NCBI GenBank assembly: GCA_913778765.1 | Contig: CAJYXO010000163.1 | Coordinates: 1-64,000, forward strand | Length of the DNA: 64,000 bases | Reading direction: 5' to 3' | Source of the DNA: an uncultured Massilia sp. | Lineage (GTDB): Bacteria; Pseudomonadota; Gammaproteobacteria; Burkholderiales; Burkholderiaceae_D | Part shown: positions 1 to 8,677 of the stretch, piece after piece | How positions within the stretch are numbered: position 1 is the first letter of the stretch | How the letters are laid out: every line of letters begins with the position of its first letter | Notes under the pieces: generated by a model | Seen by the model: only the letters and a program-made list of their open reading frames with translations | Database searches by the model: none | What the model was told of the DNA's origin: nothing | Position numbers and translations under genes: made by a program

Positions 1-29
1 GCGGGAATTTTTCCGTATACTCCTCATTC

Positions 30-386
30 ATGCGCCTCATCACCCTCGCTCTCGCCGCCTTGCTGCTGCTCATCCAGTACCCGCTTTGGCTGGGGAAGGG
101 CGGCTGGCTGGCCGTCGCCGACCTCGAAAACCAGCTCACGGCCAGCAAGACCCGTACCGAACAGCTCAAGGCGCGCAACGCCAAGCTGGAATCCGAAGTG
201 CGCGATCTGAAGGAAGGTACCGAAGCCGTCGAGGAACGCGCGCGCTACGAGCTCGGCATGATCAAGCAGAACGAGATCTTCGTGCAGGTGCTGCGCAAGG
301 ACGAAAAGCCGGCCGTCATGATGACCCCGCCGCCGCCGCCGCGCGAACCGAAGGGCGGCAAGCCCCAGAAACCACCCGAGGATTGA
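30..386 (+). CDS. ftsB: Cell division protein FtsB
   Basis: This is a small bitopic inner-membrane protein of the divisome; in the family it pairs with FtsL and FtsQ to activate septal wall synthesis. The 118-residue product has a very short cytoplasmic N-terminus, one membrane segment (about residues 3-21), then a heptad-like coiled coil (about 30-70) of the DLENQL...[12 protein letters not shown] type. The family's ARYELGMIK...FVQVL block follows at about 80-98. The Pro-rich C-terminal tail ([17 protein letters not shown]) is longer than in E. coli FtsB. The gene lies at the window edge; in relatives eno usually sits just upstream. A downstream small gene starts 4 bases after its stop and is probably co-transcribed. 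Confidence 0.93.
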   Translation: MRLITLALAALLLLIQYPLWLGKGGWLAVADLENQLTASKTRTEQLKARNAKLESEVRDLKEGTEAVEERARYELGMIKQNEIFVQVLRKDEKPAVMMTPPPPPREPKGGKPQKPPED

Positions 387-390
387 TCCG

Positions 391-660
391 ATGACCGAGC
401 AGGATTTTTCCGCTACCGCCCCGGCCACGCTCAACAGCCTGGACGCGGTGACCGCCTACCTTGCCGCCGCCTTCGAGAGCGGCGATGCCGGCGTCATGAC
501 GGTGGCACTGAGCAAGGTTGCTGAATCGGATGGCCTGGCAGCGCTGGCCGCCGCCGCCAACCTGCCGCGCCTCGAGTTGGCCGCCGCCATGCGCGCCGGC
601 GAGATGAGCCTCGACACCACGCTGGCCATCATGAAGGTCATCGACCTGCACCTGCCCTGA
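391..660 (+). CDS. Small HigA/COG3636-like antidote-family protein, apparently without a toxin
   Basis: An 89-residue soluble protein. From residue 18 it follows the layout of the addiction-module antidote family (typical pattern AYLNAALEEGD...ALGDIARAKGM...IARDTGLSRESLY...FATVLKVLKALGL). The matching blocks here are AYLAAAFESGDAGVMTVAL, SKVAESDGLAALAAAANLPR and SLDTTLAIMKVIDLHL. The recognition-helix region that normally reads SRESLYRAL has become PRLELAAAM, so DNA binding may be weakened. No HigB-like toxin gene is adjacent. It starts 4 bases after ftsB and probably rides on the same transcript. Family assignment is by eye; it could equally be a domesticated helix-turn-helix regulator with a lineage-specific role. 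Confidence 0.6.
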   Translation: MTEQDFSATAPATLNSLDAVTAYLAAAFESGDAGVMTVALSKVAESDGLAALAAAANLPRLELAAAMRAGEMSLDTTLAIMKVIDLHLP

Positions 661-691
661 GCGGGCCCTTGGCAGCAAGGCGGGGAATCGC

Positions 692-2308
692 TCACGAAAT
701 GCGCAGCGGGTCGCGGTGACCGCGCGACGGCCGGCCACGGCGGACACTGTCCGATTGCAGTCGGAATACCGCCAGCGCCTGCGCCACGCTTTCGGCCTGC
801 TGGGCGAGTGAACCCGCCGCCGCTGCAGACTCCTCCACCAAGGCGGCGTTCTGCTGGGTGATCGCATCGAGTTGGCTGACAGCCTGGTTGACTTGTCCAA
901 TGCCGCTGCTCTGTTCACGGGCCGCCGAAGCGATCTCTTCCATCACTTGGCTGACGTTGTCGAACGCGCCGATGATGTCGCCCATCGTCTGCCCGGCCGC
1001 AGCCGTCAAGCGGCAACCGTCCTGCACGGTCGCCAGCGAAACGTCGATCAGCTGCTTTACCTCCTTGGCGGCTGACGAAGTGCGCTGCGCCAGGCTGCGC
1101 ACCTCGCCGGCAACCACGCCGAAGCCGCGCCCCTGCTCGCCAGCCCGCGCCGCTTCCACTGCCGCGTTCAGGGCCAGGATGTTGGTCTGGAACGCGATCC
1201 CATCGATGAGGCCAATGATATCCAGCACCTTGCTCGACGAGATATTGATCTCCTGCATCGTGGTGACAACTTGCTCGACCGTCTTGCCGCCACGCGTTGC
1301 CATCTCGGCGGCGCGCATCGCCAACTCGTTTGCGGTTTTCACGCTATTGCTGCTGTTCGTGACGTTCTGGGTCAGCTGTTCCATGCTGGCGGCCGTCTCT
1401 TCGAGACTGGATGCCTGTGATTCCGTACGGTGGGACAGGTCCATGTTCCCGTTGGCGATCTCGCTCGTCGCCTGGCGGATCTCGTCGAAATTGGCGCGGA
1501 CGTCGCCGATCACGCTGAACAGGTTGACCGATGTCTGGCGCAATGCCGTCACGAGCTGGCCCATCTCGTTATCGGACACATGGTCGATACGACTGGTCAG
1601 GTCGCCTCCGGCAAGACGCCGGGTGAACGAAGTGGCTTGGTCGAGCGGCGCGATGACATTTTTGTAGAGGCACAGCCAGAGAATCGTTGCCGTGAACAGC
1701 GCCACCGCCATTGCGCCCAAGCCCCATGGCGACGCGCCAGTTTGCCAGCTTTGCAGGAGGTTGGCCGACATCAGTAGAAACAGCAAGCCCATGCCGAGGT
1801 TGACCTGGGTTTTCAGGCGCAGGTGACGCAGGCTGGTCAGGCGTCCCGCAATGCCTGTCTTGCGAACACGCCCCTGTTGGAGCGTCAATTTGCGCGGGTT
1901 GCCAGCCTTCAGTTCCGCATACAACGCGGTGGCTGCCGTGACCTGTTCGCGGGTCGGCTTCGTACGCACGGACATGTAGCCCACCGCATTGCCGTTTTCG
2001 ATGACTGGGGTCACGTGGGCGTACACCCAGTAATGGTCGCCGTTCTTGCAGCGGTTCTTGACCATGCCGCTCCAGGGCATGCCTGCCTTGATCGTCGACC
2101 ACAAGTCGGCAAACGCCTCGGCCGGCATATCGGGATGGCGCACGATGTTCTGGGGCGCGCCGCTCAGTTCCTCTGCGGAGAAGCCACTGATTTCAATGAA
2201 GTAGGGATTGGCAAACTGGATGTTGCCTTTCAAGTCAGTGGTTGAAACGATCGTCTTGCCGTCCGCAAGCAACACTTCATGGTTGGTAATCGGGGTGTTC
2301 AGGCGCAT
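692..2308 (-). CDS. Aer-type PAS methyl-accepting chemotaxis protein
   Basis: This is a chemoreceptor that would sense redox, energy or a small ligand through a cytoplasmic PAS domain and signal to CheA/CheW. The 538 residues run as follows: N-terminal PAS (about 10-120, with the [17 protein letters not shown] and [12 protein letters not shown] blocks); two closely spaced membrane segments (about 168-210) with almost no periplasmic loop, as in Aer; HAMP (about 212-265); and the coiled-coil signalling domain with the conserved hairpin tip ([26 protein letters not shown]). The C-terminus lacks an NWETF-type CheR/CheB tether. It is transcribed alone, divergent from a diguanylate cyclase. Confidence 0.9.
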   Translation of the reverse strand: MRLNTPITNHEVLLADGKTIVSTTDLKGNIQFANPYFIEISGFSAEELSGAPQNIVRHPDMPAEAFADLWSTIKAGMPWSGMVKNRCKNGDHYWVYAHVTPVIENGNAVGYMSVRTKPTREQVTAATALYAELKAGNPRKLTLQQGRVRKTGIAGRLTSLRHLRLKTQVNLGMGLLFLLMSANLLQSWQTGASPWGLGAMAVALFTATILWLCLYKNVIAPLDQATSFTRRLAGGDLTSRIDHVSDNEMGQLVTALRQTSVNLFSVIGDVRANFDEIRQATSEIANGNMDLSHRTESQASSLEETAASMEQLTQNVTNSSNSVKTANELAMRAAEMATRGGKTVEQVVTTMQEINISSSKVLDIIGLIDGIAFQTNILALNAAVEAARAGEQGRGFGVVAGEVRSLAQRTSSAAKEVKQLIDVSLATVQDGCRLTAAAGQTMGDIIGAFDNVSQVMEEIASAAREQSSGIGQVNQAVSQLDAITQQNAALVEESAAAAGSLAQQAESVAQALAVFRLQSDSVRRGRPSRGHRDPLRIS

Positions 2309-2528
2309 GTCACGCTCCGTATCATTGAGTATTTACAATACAGCCTGGTGTAAGATTACTCCTACAAAAATACGATGTCCTGAAAAATGTTTATTTGTTG
2401 CTTTAAAGCATCGTCGCCGTTCGAAGTGATCCGCAGGTGGGAGCGCCAAGATTACCTTGACGTGTTGGACAGCAGGCGGGGACGTCAGCCGTCCGGGGCC
2501 ACAAGCTTGTAGATCCAATAAATTTTCC

Positions 2529-2559
2529 TTGACGTAAGCGTGGTGGTGCAGTGCACAAT
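2529..2559 (+). promoter_or_regulatory. Candidate sigma-70 promoter of the diguanylate cyclase
   Basis: TTGACG (2529-2534), then a 19-base spacer and CACAAT (2554-2559). Transcription starting near 2566 would leave about 20 bases before the ATG at 2587, which favours that start over the GTG at 2551. The spacer is longer than ideal, so this is only a candidate. Confidence 0.35.
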
Positions 2560-2586
2560 GCGTTACCCACCACGCGTCAATACACC

Positions 2587-3543
2587 ATGAGCTCCTCCAA
2601 TTCGCACTTCCAGCCCGTCGCCTGCGACGATCCCGGCGTCTACCGCACGCTCCTCGAATCGACCAAGGCGATACCATGGCGCATCGACTGGGCGACCATG
2701 CGCTTCACCTATATCGGGCCGCAAATCGAGGAATTGCTCGGCTGGAGTCCGTCGAGCTGGCTGTCGGTGAACGACTGGGCCGAGCGCATCCACGAAGCCG
2801 ATCGCCAGAAAACCGTCGACTTCTGCGTCGCCCAGTCGCAGCAGGGCGTCGACCACGAGGCCGACTACCGCGCCCTGACGCGCCACGGCGACTATGTCTG
2901 GATCCGCGACGTCGTGCATGTCGTCCGCCGTCCGGACGGCAGTGTCGACTCCCTGGTCGGCTTCATGTTCGACATCACCGCGCGCAAGCAGGCCGAAGAC
3001 AAGATCCTGCAACTGCAGCGCGAGCTGGAGCTGCTGTCCTACCGTGACAGCCTGACCGGCATCGCCAACCGGCGCATGTTCGATACCTTCTACGCCGCCG
3101 AATGGGCGAAAGCGCGCGACACCGGCCATCCGCTGTCGCTGCTGATCGTCGACATCGATTATTTCAAGCAGTACAACGACTACTACGGCCACATGCAGGG
3201 CGACGAATGCCTGCGGCGCGTGGCCCAGGCCCTGGATGCGGGCGTGGCGCAGCCGGGCAAGCTGTGCGCCCGTCTCGGCGGCGAGGAGTTCGTACTGCTG
3301 CTGCCGGGCACGGACACGCAAACCGCCCTGCACATGGCCGAGCGCTGCCGCAAGCTGTTGCGGCAGGAGGAAATCCCGCATGCGCGTTCGGGCGTCGGCC
3401 GGCTGGTCACGGTCAGCATGGGCATCGGCACCATCGTACCAGGCGCCGAAGACGATCCCGCCGTCTTCCTGGACCGGATCGACCGGCGCCTTTATCAGGC
3501 CAAGTCGGCGGGGCGCGACAGGGTCTGCGACGCCGAGGCCTAG
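2587..3543 (+). CDS. PAS-GGDEF diguanylate cyclase
   Basis: Predicted to make cyclic di-GMP from two GTP. The 318-residue soluble protein has an N-terminal PAS/PAC domain (about 20-135; VWIRDVVHVVRRPDG...VGFMFDITARK), a short coiled linker and a C-terminal GGDEF domain (about 155-315). The active-site motif is GGEEF (RLGGEEFVLLLPG), and the DIDYFKQYNDYYGH metal/nucleotide block is intact, so it should be catalytic. The product-inhibition I-site (RxxD five residues before GGEEF) is replaced by QPGK, so feedback control is probably lost. An in-frame GTG at 2551 would add 12 residues, but it falls in the likely promoter. The last 4 bases overlap the stop of the convergent gene. Confidence 0.88.
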   Translation: MSSSNSHFQPVACDDPGVYRTLLESTKAIPWRIDWATMRFTYIGPQIEELLGWSPSSWLSVNDWAERIHEADRQKTVDFCVAQSQQGVDHEADYRALTRHGDYVWIRDVVHVVRRPDGSVDSLVGFMFDITARKQAEDKILQLQRELELLSYRDSLTGIANRRMFDTFYAAEWAKARDTGHPLSLLIVDIDYFKQYNDYYGHMQGDECLRRVAQALDAGVAQPGKLCARLGGEEFVLLLPGTDTQTALHMAERCRKLLRQEEIPHARSGVGRLVTVSMGIGTIVPGAEDDPAVFLDRIDRRLYQAKSAGRDRVCDAEA

Positions 3544-4463
3544 GCGCCGGCGTGTTGTAGTTCGGGGATCAGCGAGCGGTGCGCCGCGACCGCCGCCATC
3601 GCGCCGTCGGCGACGGCCAGCGCCACATTGCCGGCGGCGCGCGCCATGTCGCCGCAGCAGAAGACGCCAGGCACGCTGCTCGCCTTCATTGCATCGGTCG
3701 CGACGAAGTCGCCCATCGGACCGGCTTCGGTGGCGCAACCGAGCTGCCGCACAAGCTCGCCGGTGAGCGTCGTGCGCGGTACGACAAACAGTCCCGCCAT
3801 CGGCAAGCGCCGTCCGTCGCGCAGCACGACGTCGGCATCGCCGTCGATCCGCAGGACAGGCGTGGCTTCGGTGACGACGCCGCGCCGCTCCAGCGCGGCG
3901 CGCTGCGCATCGTCCGGCACGAAGGCCTCGTTCAGGAACAGGGTGACCTCGCCCCAGTCCGGCAGCATCAAGGCATGGTGCATCGACAGCGCGCTCGTTG
4001 CCAGCACGCCGATCCTGCCCCGATCGAGCTCGTAACCGTGGCAGTAAGGGCAGTGGAACACGGTACGTCCCCAGCGCTCGGCAAGTCCTTCGATGGGCGG
4101 CAGGGTATCGGTGACGCCGGTGGCCAGCACCAGCCGGCGTCCGCTGACGATACCGCCGTCGCTCAGCGTCACCGTGAAGTTCTCGCCGTCGCCCGCTGCC
4201 GACATCACGGTGTCCCTGGCCCAGGCGACATTCGGGTAGGCGCGCAATTGCACGCGCCCCTGCTCGGCGATGGCCGCGGCTTCGCTGCCGTCCTGCGTCA
4301 GGAAGCCGTGCGAATGCAGGGCGAAGCGATTGCGCCGCCGCGCGGCGTCGATGACGAGCACGTTGCGCCGTGCGCGCGCCAGTTGCAAGGCGGCGGACAG
4401 GCCGGCATAGCTGCCGCCGACGACGATGACGTCGAAATCAGCCGGGTTTCGGGATGTGTCCAT
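3540..4463 (-). CDS. Thioredoxin-reductase-like FAD/NAD(P)-dependent oxidoreductase
   Basis: A flavoprotein disulfide oxidoreductase of the TrxB-like family, 307 residues. It has an N-terminal FAD-binding GGSYAG motif, a redox-pair motif CPYCHGYE (about 135-142), a second nucleotide-binding region and the C-terminal FAD motif GDMARAAGNVALAVADG. The CPYCHGYE pair is typical of a TrxB-like branch found beside Rrf2 or other redox regulators rather than of true TrxB, so the partner is unknown. The start at 4463 is chosen because GGAG lies about 9 bases upstream; that start overlaps the 3' end of the Rrf2 gene by 26 bases, implying coupling. Upstream in-frame ATGs (for example 4478) are possible. 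The stop overlaps that of the convergent diguanylate cyclase. Confidence 0.82.
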   Translation of the reverse strand: MDTSRNPADFDVIVVGGSYAGLSAALQLARARRNVLVIDAARRRNRFALHSHGFLTQDGSEAAAIAEQGRVQLRAYPNVAWARDTVMSAAGDGENFTVTLSDGGIVSGRRLVLATGVTDTLPPIEGLAERWGRTVFHCPYCHGYELDRGRIGVLATSALSMHHALMLPDWGEVTLFLNEAFVPDDAQRAALERRGVVTEATPVLRIDGDADVVLRDGRRLPMAGLFVVPRTTLTGELVRQLGCATEAGPMGDFVATDAMKASSVPGVFCCGDMARAAGNVALAVADGAMAAVAAHRSLIPELQHAGA

Positions 4464-4902
4464 GCGGTGGTTCTCCATGTTGGGCGTACTGCGCATTGAA
4501 GCGTTCGGACAGCTCGGCCAGGGTGACGCCGGCAAATCGCCTGACCAGCAAGGCTTCGGCCTCGTCGAAGGCATCCGTCAGCGATTGGTTGACGACTTTT
4601 TCGACCAGGCAGGCGGGATTGTCGACCCGGTTACCCATTGCAAACACCGTCGGCGAGCCGACGCCCACATAGATGTCGTGCAGCGTGACATCGTGCAGGT
4701 CCACGGTGACGACCCAGCCGCCGCCATGTCCCTTTTCGGAGCCGACGTAGCCGCGCTCGCGCAAGCCGGCAAGCGTACGCCGCACGAGCACGGGATTCGT
4801 CTGCAGGAAGCCCGCCAGTTCGTCCGAGGTCAGCGGGCGTTTGCTGTGCGCCATATGCAGAAGCAAATGCAGGATGGAAGAGAGTTTGCTGTCGCGTTTC
4901 AT
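4438..4902 (-). CDS. Rrf2-family transcriptional regulator
   Basis: A 154-residue winged-helix regulator of the Rrf2 family. The N-terminal wHTH (about 5-75) shows the typical SDELAGFLQTNPVLVRRTL helix pair and an EKGHGGGW wing. The family's three iron-sulfur cysteines are missing (only one Cys, in NPACLVEKV), so it belongs with the cluster-free branch (YwnA/CymR-like) that responds by other means. The start at 4902 is chosen because it begins at the canonical MKRDSKLSS; the frame stays open further upstream but without conservation. It probably autoregulates and controls the downstream flavoprotein. An imperfect palindrome overlaps its own start codon and the divergent promoter. Confidence 0.85.
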   Translation of the reverse strand: MKRDSKLSSILHLLLHMAHSKRPLTSDELAGFLQTNPVLVRRTLAGLRERGYVGSEKGHGGGWVVTVDLHDVTLHDIYVGVGSPTVFAMGNRVDNPACLVEKVVNQSLTDAFDEAEALLVRRFAGVTLAELSERFNAQYAQHGEPPHGHIPKPG

Positions 4903-4921
4903 GTAACTTATGATAGTACAT
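4886..4921 (+). promoter_or_regulatory. Promoter for the peroxidase/cytochrome b561 operon with overlapping palindrome (likely Rrf2 operator)
   Basis: TTGCTG (4886-4891), a 17-base spacer and TATGAT (4909-4914) give a well-spaced sigma-70 promoter reading right. The -10 box is embedded in an imperfect palindrome, ATGTAaCT-N6-AGTACAT (4901-4921). The same palindrome covers the Rrf2 start codon on the other strand. Its placement suggests the Rrf2 protein represses both directions. Confidence 0.5.
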
Positions 4922-5012
4922 GAAGGCGATGTTGGCAATCCCTGTCGTGCGATGGTGGAAGACCGCTTGGTGGGACAATGGCAGAGTTCCTCTTTGACGA
5001 AAGCGACTGCCC

Positions 5013-6077
5013 ATGTCCACATCCAGGCCGCGCCGTGGCGCCTTGTTCATGCTGATACCGATTGCAGCGATCCTGATGGCCGTCGTCCTGCTGATGGCCT
5101 GGACCCGCGGGTGGCTGGGCGCCGCCCGCCTGACGCCACAAGACATGGTCAACACGGCGCAGGCCGGTTCTCCCCATCCGGGATTCCGGCGGGCGCATGC
5201 CAAAGGCATCTGCTTCAGCGGCAGCTTCACGCCGGCGCCCGCGGCCGCGGGCCTGTCGATCGCGCGGGTGTTCTCGCAGCCGTCGACGCCGGTGGTCGGC
5301 AGGTTTTCAAATCCCGGCAACGATCCCCATGCGCAGGACCGCCAGGCGGCGGTGCGCGGCATGGCGCTGCGAATGCGGACCGACGACGGCCAGGAATGGC
5401 GCCTGGCGATGAACAGCTTCCCGTTCTTCGCCGCGGCGACCCCGGAAGGTTTCCAGGCCATGAACGTGGCCAAGCTGCCCGATCCCGCCACCGGCAAGCC
5501 GGACCCGGAAAAAATGAAGGCGGTCCTGGCGCGCTATCCGGAAATCGCGAACTTCATCGCGTGGTCGAAAACTGCGGCGACGCCGGACAGCCTGGCCAAT
5601 ACCCGCTTCAATGGCGTGAATGCGTTCAGGCTGACGGATGCCCAGGGCCGCGTGCGCGCGGTACGCTGGTCGATGCGTCCGCACACGCCATTCGCGGCGG
5701 CCGACCCGGCCCGCCTGGCGGCCGCGGACCGCGATTTCCTGGCGGCCGATCTCGACCGGCGACTGGCGCAGGGGCCCCTCGAATGGGACATGGTGATGCA
5801 ATTCGCCGCGCCGGGCGACGTGATCGAGGATCCATCCCGGCCATGGCCGGATACCCGCCCCGAGCAGGTCGCCGGCACGCTCAAGCTGGTGCGCGCCGAG
5901 CCGCAGGCGAACGGTCCCTGCAAGGACTTGAATTTCGATCCGCTCATCCTGCCGAAAGGCATCTCGGGAACGGACGATCCGGTCCTGCATGCGCGGTCGG
6001 CCGTGTATTCGGTCTCGTTCAACCGCCGCGAACGTGAAGTCAGCCAAGGTGCTGGGAAAGAGGAGGGCGCCCGATGA
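5013..6077 (+). CDS. Membrane-anchored catalase-related peroxidase (SrpA-like)
   Basis: A heme peroxidase of the short catalase-like family, 354 residues against about 480 or more for true catalases. One N-terminal membrane segment (about 10-31) would anchor it on the periplasmic side. The distal-side histidine is in RRAHAKG (about H62). The proximal heme ligand fits the R-x3-Y pattern in HARSAVYSVSF (R328, Y332). It probably reduces organic peroxides using electrons delivered through the membrane. The next gene, a cytochrome b561, overlaps its stop by 4 bases (ATGA), so an electron-transfer pair is likely. The divergent Rrf2 gene suggests stress control. Confidence 0.85.
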   Translation: MSTSRPRRGALFMLIPIAAILMAVVLLMAWTRGWLGAARLTPQDMVNTAQAGSPHPGFRRAHAKGICFSGSFTPAPAAAGLSIARVFSQPSTPVVGRFSNPGNDPHAQDRQAAVRGMALRMRTDDGQEWRLAMNSFPFFAAATPEGFQAMNVAKLPDPATGKPDPEKMKAVLARYPEIANFIAWSKTAATPDSLANTRFNGVNAFRLTDAQGRVRAVRWSMRPHTPFAAADPARLAAADRDFLAADLDRRLAQGPLEWDMVMQFAAPGDVIEDPSRPWPDTRPEQVAGTLKLVRAEPQANGPCKDLNFDPLILPKGISGTDDPVLHARSAVYSVSFNRREREVSQGAGKEEGAR

Positions 6078-6604
6078 GCCGCGTACGTCATTTCAATGTG
6101 CTGGCGCGCCTGCTGCACTGGAGCATGGCCATCGCCATCCTGGCGATGCTGTTCGTCGGCGCCGCGATGGTGGTGTCCTTGCGGCATCACGACCAACTGC
6201 TCGACCTGCATCGCCCGCTCGGGCTGCTGATCCTGCTGCTCGCCGTCCTTCGCCTGATCAACCGCTGGCGCCACCCTCCGCCGCCCTTGCCGGCCGATCT
6301 GCCGCGCCTCCAGGCGTGGGCGGCCACGGCCTCGCACTGGCTGCTGTATGCGCTGATGCTGGCGATGCCGCTGATCGGCTGGGCGATGCTGTCGGCGGGC
6401 GCCTACCCGGTCACGCTGGTCGACGGCGTCAACCTGCCGGCGATCCTGCCGCACGATCCGGTCCTGTATGGCATCCTGCGGCCCCTGCATGGGGTGCTGG
6501 CCTACCTGCTGTTCTTCACCATCGTCGCGCACCTGGGCGCGGCGCTTTATCACGCATGGGTCAGGCGCGACGAAGTGTTCAGCCAGATGGCGAAAGGGGA
6601 TTGA
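6074..6604 (+). CDS. Cytochrome b561 family membrane protein
   Basis: A 176-residue four-helix diheme membrane cytochrome of the CybB (b561) family. Membrane segments lie at about 14-36, 45-62, 84-104 and 136-157. Candidate heme-ligand histidines fall at the usual helix positions: H15 (LLHW), H46 (DLHRPLG), H88 (ASHW), H139 (PLHG) and H153 (VAHLG). Family members move electrons from quinol to periplasmic acceptors. Translational coupling (ATGA overlap) with the upstream catalase-like peroxidase suggests it supplies that enzyme with electrons. Confidence 0.9.
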   Translation: MSRVRHFNVLARLLHWSMAIAILAMLFVGAAMVVSLRHHDQLLDLHRPLGLLILLLAVLRLINRWRHPPPPLPADLPRLQAWAATASHWLLYALMLAMPLIGWAMLSAGAYPVTLVDGVNLPAILPHDPVLYGILRPLHGVLAYLLFFTIVAHLGAALYHAWVRRDEVFSQMAKGD

Positions 6605-6627
6605 CGGCTTGTGAAAGGAAGGAGAAC

Positions 6628-7053
6628 TCAGCGCTGCAGCGTGGCCAGCAGCGCCCGCGTGGCGTCCGGAATCGGCGCCGGCCGGTTCGTCTCCCGGTCG
6701 ACGTACACATGCACGAAATGCCCGGCCGCTGCCGGCAGTTCGTCGTCGTTGCGGTACAGTCCGATCTCGTAGCGCACGCTGGAATTGCCCAGCTTGGCCA
6801 CGCGCACGCCCACGTGCACGGTGTCCGGGAACACCACCGGGGCAAAATACGAGCAGCCGGTCTCCACCACGAAACCGACGGTCTTGCCGTGGTGGATGTC
6901 GAGCACGCCCCGTTCGATCAGCAAGCAGTTCACCGCCGTATCGAAGTAGCTGTAGTAATGGACGTTGTTGACGTGGCCGTAGACGTCGTTGTCCATCCAG
7001 CGGGTGGCGATCTCGCAAAAATGCGGGAAGGCGGAGCGGGGCGTGTCGCGCAT
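6628..7053 (-). CDS. YbgC/4-hydroxybenzoyl-CoA-type acyl-CoA thioesterase
   Basis: A 141-residue single hotdog-fold thioesterase. The N-terminal catalytic stretch is RWMDNDVYGHVNNVHYYSYFD, where the Asp and the GHVNN loop match the 4HBT/YbgC active site. Start 7053 gives MRDTPRSAFP and leaves the family core intact; the frame is open much further upstream only because it shadows hslO. The gene begins 17 bases after hslO's stop, so it is probably the last gene of the leftward carbonic anhydrase-hslO-thioesterase operon. The acyl-CoA substrate cannot be told from sequence. Confidence 0.85.
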   Translation of the reverse strand: MRDTPRSAFPHFCEIATRWMDNDVYGHVNNVHYYSYFDTAVNCLLIERGVLDIHHGKTVGFVVETGCSYFAPVVFPDTVHVGVRVAKLGNSSVRYEIGLYRNDDELPAAAGHFVHVYVDRETNRPAPIPDATRALLATLQR

Positions 7054-7070
7054 GGGGGCCTTGGCGGTTC

Positions 7071-8027
7071 TTAGTGCTTCACATCCGAGGCGGGGGCGAT
7101 CGCATCGGCGGTGAGATCGGCTGCGAACAGCTGGGCGCAGTCGACCGCGTCGAACTCGTAGTGCTTGCCGCAGAAGTCGCAGTTGATCGCCAGCTGGCCG
7201 AGGTCGTGCAGGGCCGAATCGACTTCTTCCTTGCCCAGCATCTTCAGCATGTTGCCGACCTTCTCGCGCGAGCAGCTGCAGTGGAATTCCGGGTGCAGCG
7301 GATCGAACACGCGGATCGTCTCTTCCCAGAACAGGCGCTTCAGCAGGGTTTCGACGTCGACGGCCAGCAGCTCTTCCTGCTTCAGGGTGCCGCCCAGCGC
7401 CAGCGCGCGGTTCCAGGTCTCGGCATCTTCCTCTTCGGTGGCCTGGGCCACCTGGCCTTCGACGGCGCTGTTGCGCGGCAGCTTCTGCAGCAGCAGGCCG
7501 CGCGCGACCTTGTCGTCGGCCGCCAGCCACAGCTTGGTGTCCATCTGTTCCGAGCGCAGCATGTAGTTTTCGATGACGGTGGCGATGTCCTCGCCGTGCA
7601 GCGGCACCACGCCCTGGTAGGGCTGCTGGCCCGGGACCTTGTCCTTCGGGTCGAGGGTGATCACGAAGCGGCCCTGGCCGCCCTTGTTCAGCAGTTCGGT
7701 CACCGATGCTTCGTCCGGCACGACGGCGCCCGGGCTCAGCTTGGCGGTGGCGCGCAGGTGCAGCTCGGCGTCGCACTCGACCACCAGCAGCTTGACCGGG
7801 CCGTCGCCGAAGATCTGCATCACGATCGAGCCGTTGAACTTCAGGTTGGCCGACAGCAGCGCGGCGGCCGCGACCATCTCGCCCAGCAAGCCTTTCACTG
7901 CCTTCGGGTAGTCGTGGCGCGACTGGATCTCACGCCAGGCGTTGGAAATCTCGACCAGTTCGCCGCGTACGGCGGCGTTGTCGAAGATAAATTTTTGCAG
8001 GATGTCCTTGCTGGTATCAGTCGTCAT
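7071..8027 (-). CDS. hslO: Redox-regulated chaperone Hsp33
   Basis: Cytoplasmic holdase switched on by oxidation. It is 318 residues, near the normal family length. The C-terminal zinc switch is intact: CSC near residue 250 (HCSCSREK) and CDFC near 282 (CDFCGKHYEFD). The N-terminal substrate-binding domain has the conserved SANLKFNGSIVMQIFGDGPVKLL stretch. It follows the gamma-carbonic anhydrase gene with a 3-base gap, so the two are co-translated. Oxidative activation fits the redox theme of the neighbouring 3.5-6.6 kb genes. Confidence 0.95.
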   Translation of the reverse strand: MTTDTSKDILQKFIFDNAAVRGELVEISNAWREIQSRHDYPKAVKGLLGEMVAAAALLSANLKFNGSIVMQIFGDGPVKLLVVECDAELHLRATAKLSPGAVVPDEASVTELLNKGGQGRFVITLDPKDKVPGQQPYQGVVPLHGEDIATVIENYMLRSEQMDTKLWLAADDKVARGLLLQKLPRNSAVEGQVAQATEEEDAETWNRALALGGTLKQEELLAVDVETLLKRLFWEETIRVFDPLHPEFHCSCSREKVGNMLKMLGKEEVDSALHDLGQLAINCDFCGKHYEFDAVDCAQLFAADLTADAIAPASDVKH

Positions 8028-8030
8028 TCT

Positions 8031-8555
8031 TTATCCGATTTTCTTGAGCTCCGCCTTGAAGCGGCGGCCGCGTTCGACATAGCTGGCGGCGCTGCCTTGC
8101 AGGCGGAGCAGGTCTTCTTCCGTGAGGGTGCGCACGACCTTGGCCGGCGAACCGAGGATCAGCGAGTGGTCCGGGAACGCCTTGCCCTCGGTCACCAGGG
8201 CGCCGGCGCCCACCAGGCAACCCTTGCCGATCTTCGCGCCGTTCAGGACCACGGCCTGGATGCCGATCAGCGAACCGTCGCCGACCGTGCAGCCATGCAG
8301 CATGGCCTGGTGGCCGATGGTGACGTTCTTGCCGATCACCATCGGGTAGCCCATGTCGGTGTGCATCACCGTGCCTTCCTGCACGTTGCTGTTTTCGCCG
8401 ATCGTGATGCGCTCGTTGTCGCCGCGGATCGTCGCGCCGTCCCAGACCGAGGCGTTCGCTTCCAAGGTCACCTTGCCGATCAGGTTGGCCGATTCGGCGA
8501 CGTAGCTCGATGCGTCGATCTCGGGCGCATGCTCGCCCAGCTGGTAAATTGCCAT
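8031..8555 (-). CDS. Gamma-class carbonic anhydrase family protein (YrdA/PaaY-like)
   Basis: A 174-residue left-handed beta-helix protein with hexapeptide repeats. The three zinc-binding histidines are present at H65 (VMHT), H82 (IGHQ) and H87 (MLHG), as are the catalytic-side residues of NVQEGT. Members of this subgroup form trimers and hydrate CO2 or act as thioesterases; YrdA-type proteins often show weak anhydrase activity, so the exact substrate is uncertain. It is the first gene of the leftward hslO operon. Confidence 0.9.
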   Translation of the reverse strand: MAIYQLGEHAPEIDASSYVAESANLIGKVTLEANASVWDGATIRGDNERITIGENSNVQEGTVMHTDMGYPMVIGKNVTIGHQAMLHGCTVGDGSLIGIQAVVLNGAKIGKGCLVGAGALVTEGKAFPDHSLILGSPAKVVRTLTEEDLLRLQGSAASYVERGRRFKAELKKIG

Positions 8556-8677
8556 GGATATGCTCGCGGAAGAGTTGAGATGCGGGTTGTAAAACCGTTA
8601 TTCTACGCTCTTGGGCCAGCCATCGTCCGGCAAGCGGCAGAGATGGGGACGCCGCGCGCGAAATCAAGCTTTGCGCC

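Noticed and set aside
692-2308. Mobile element or prophage origin for the chemoreceptor region
   Set aside because: GC content and gene density match the neighbours, and no integrase, transposase or terminal repeats are present.
2309-2528. Possible riboswitch sensed by the diguanylate cyclase or chemoreceptor leader
   Set aside because: Only a short palindrome GCTTTAAAGC is visible; no conserved GEMM-like motif was found.
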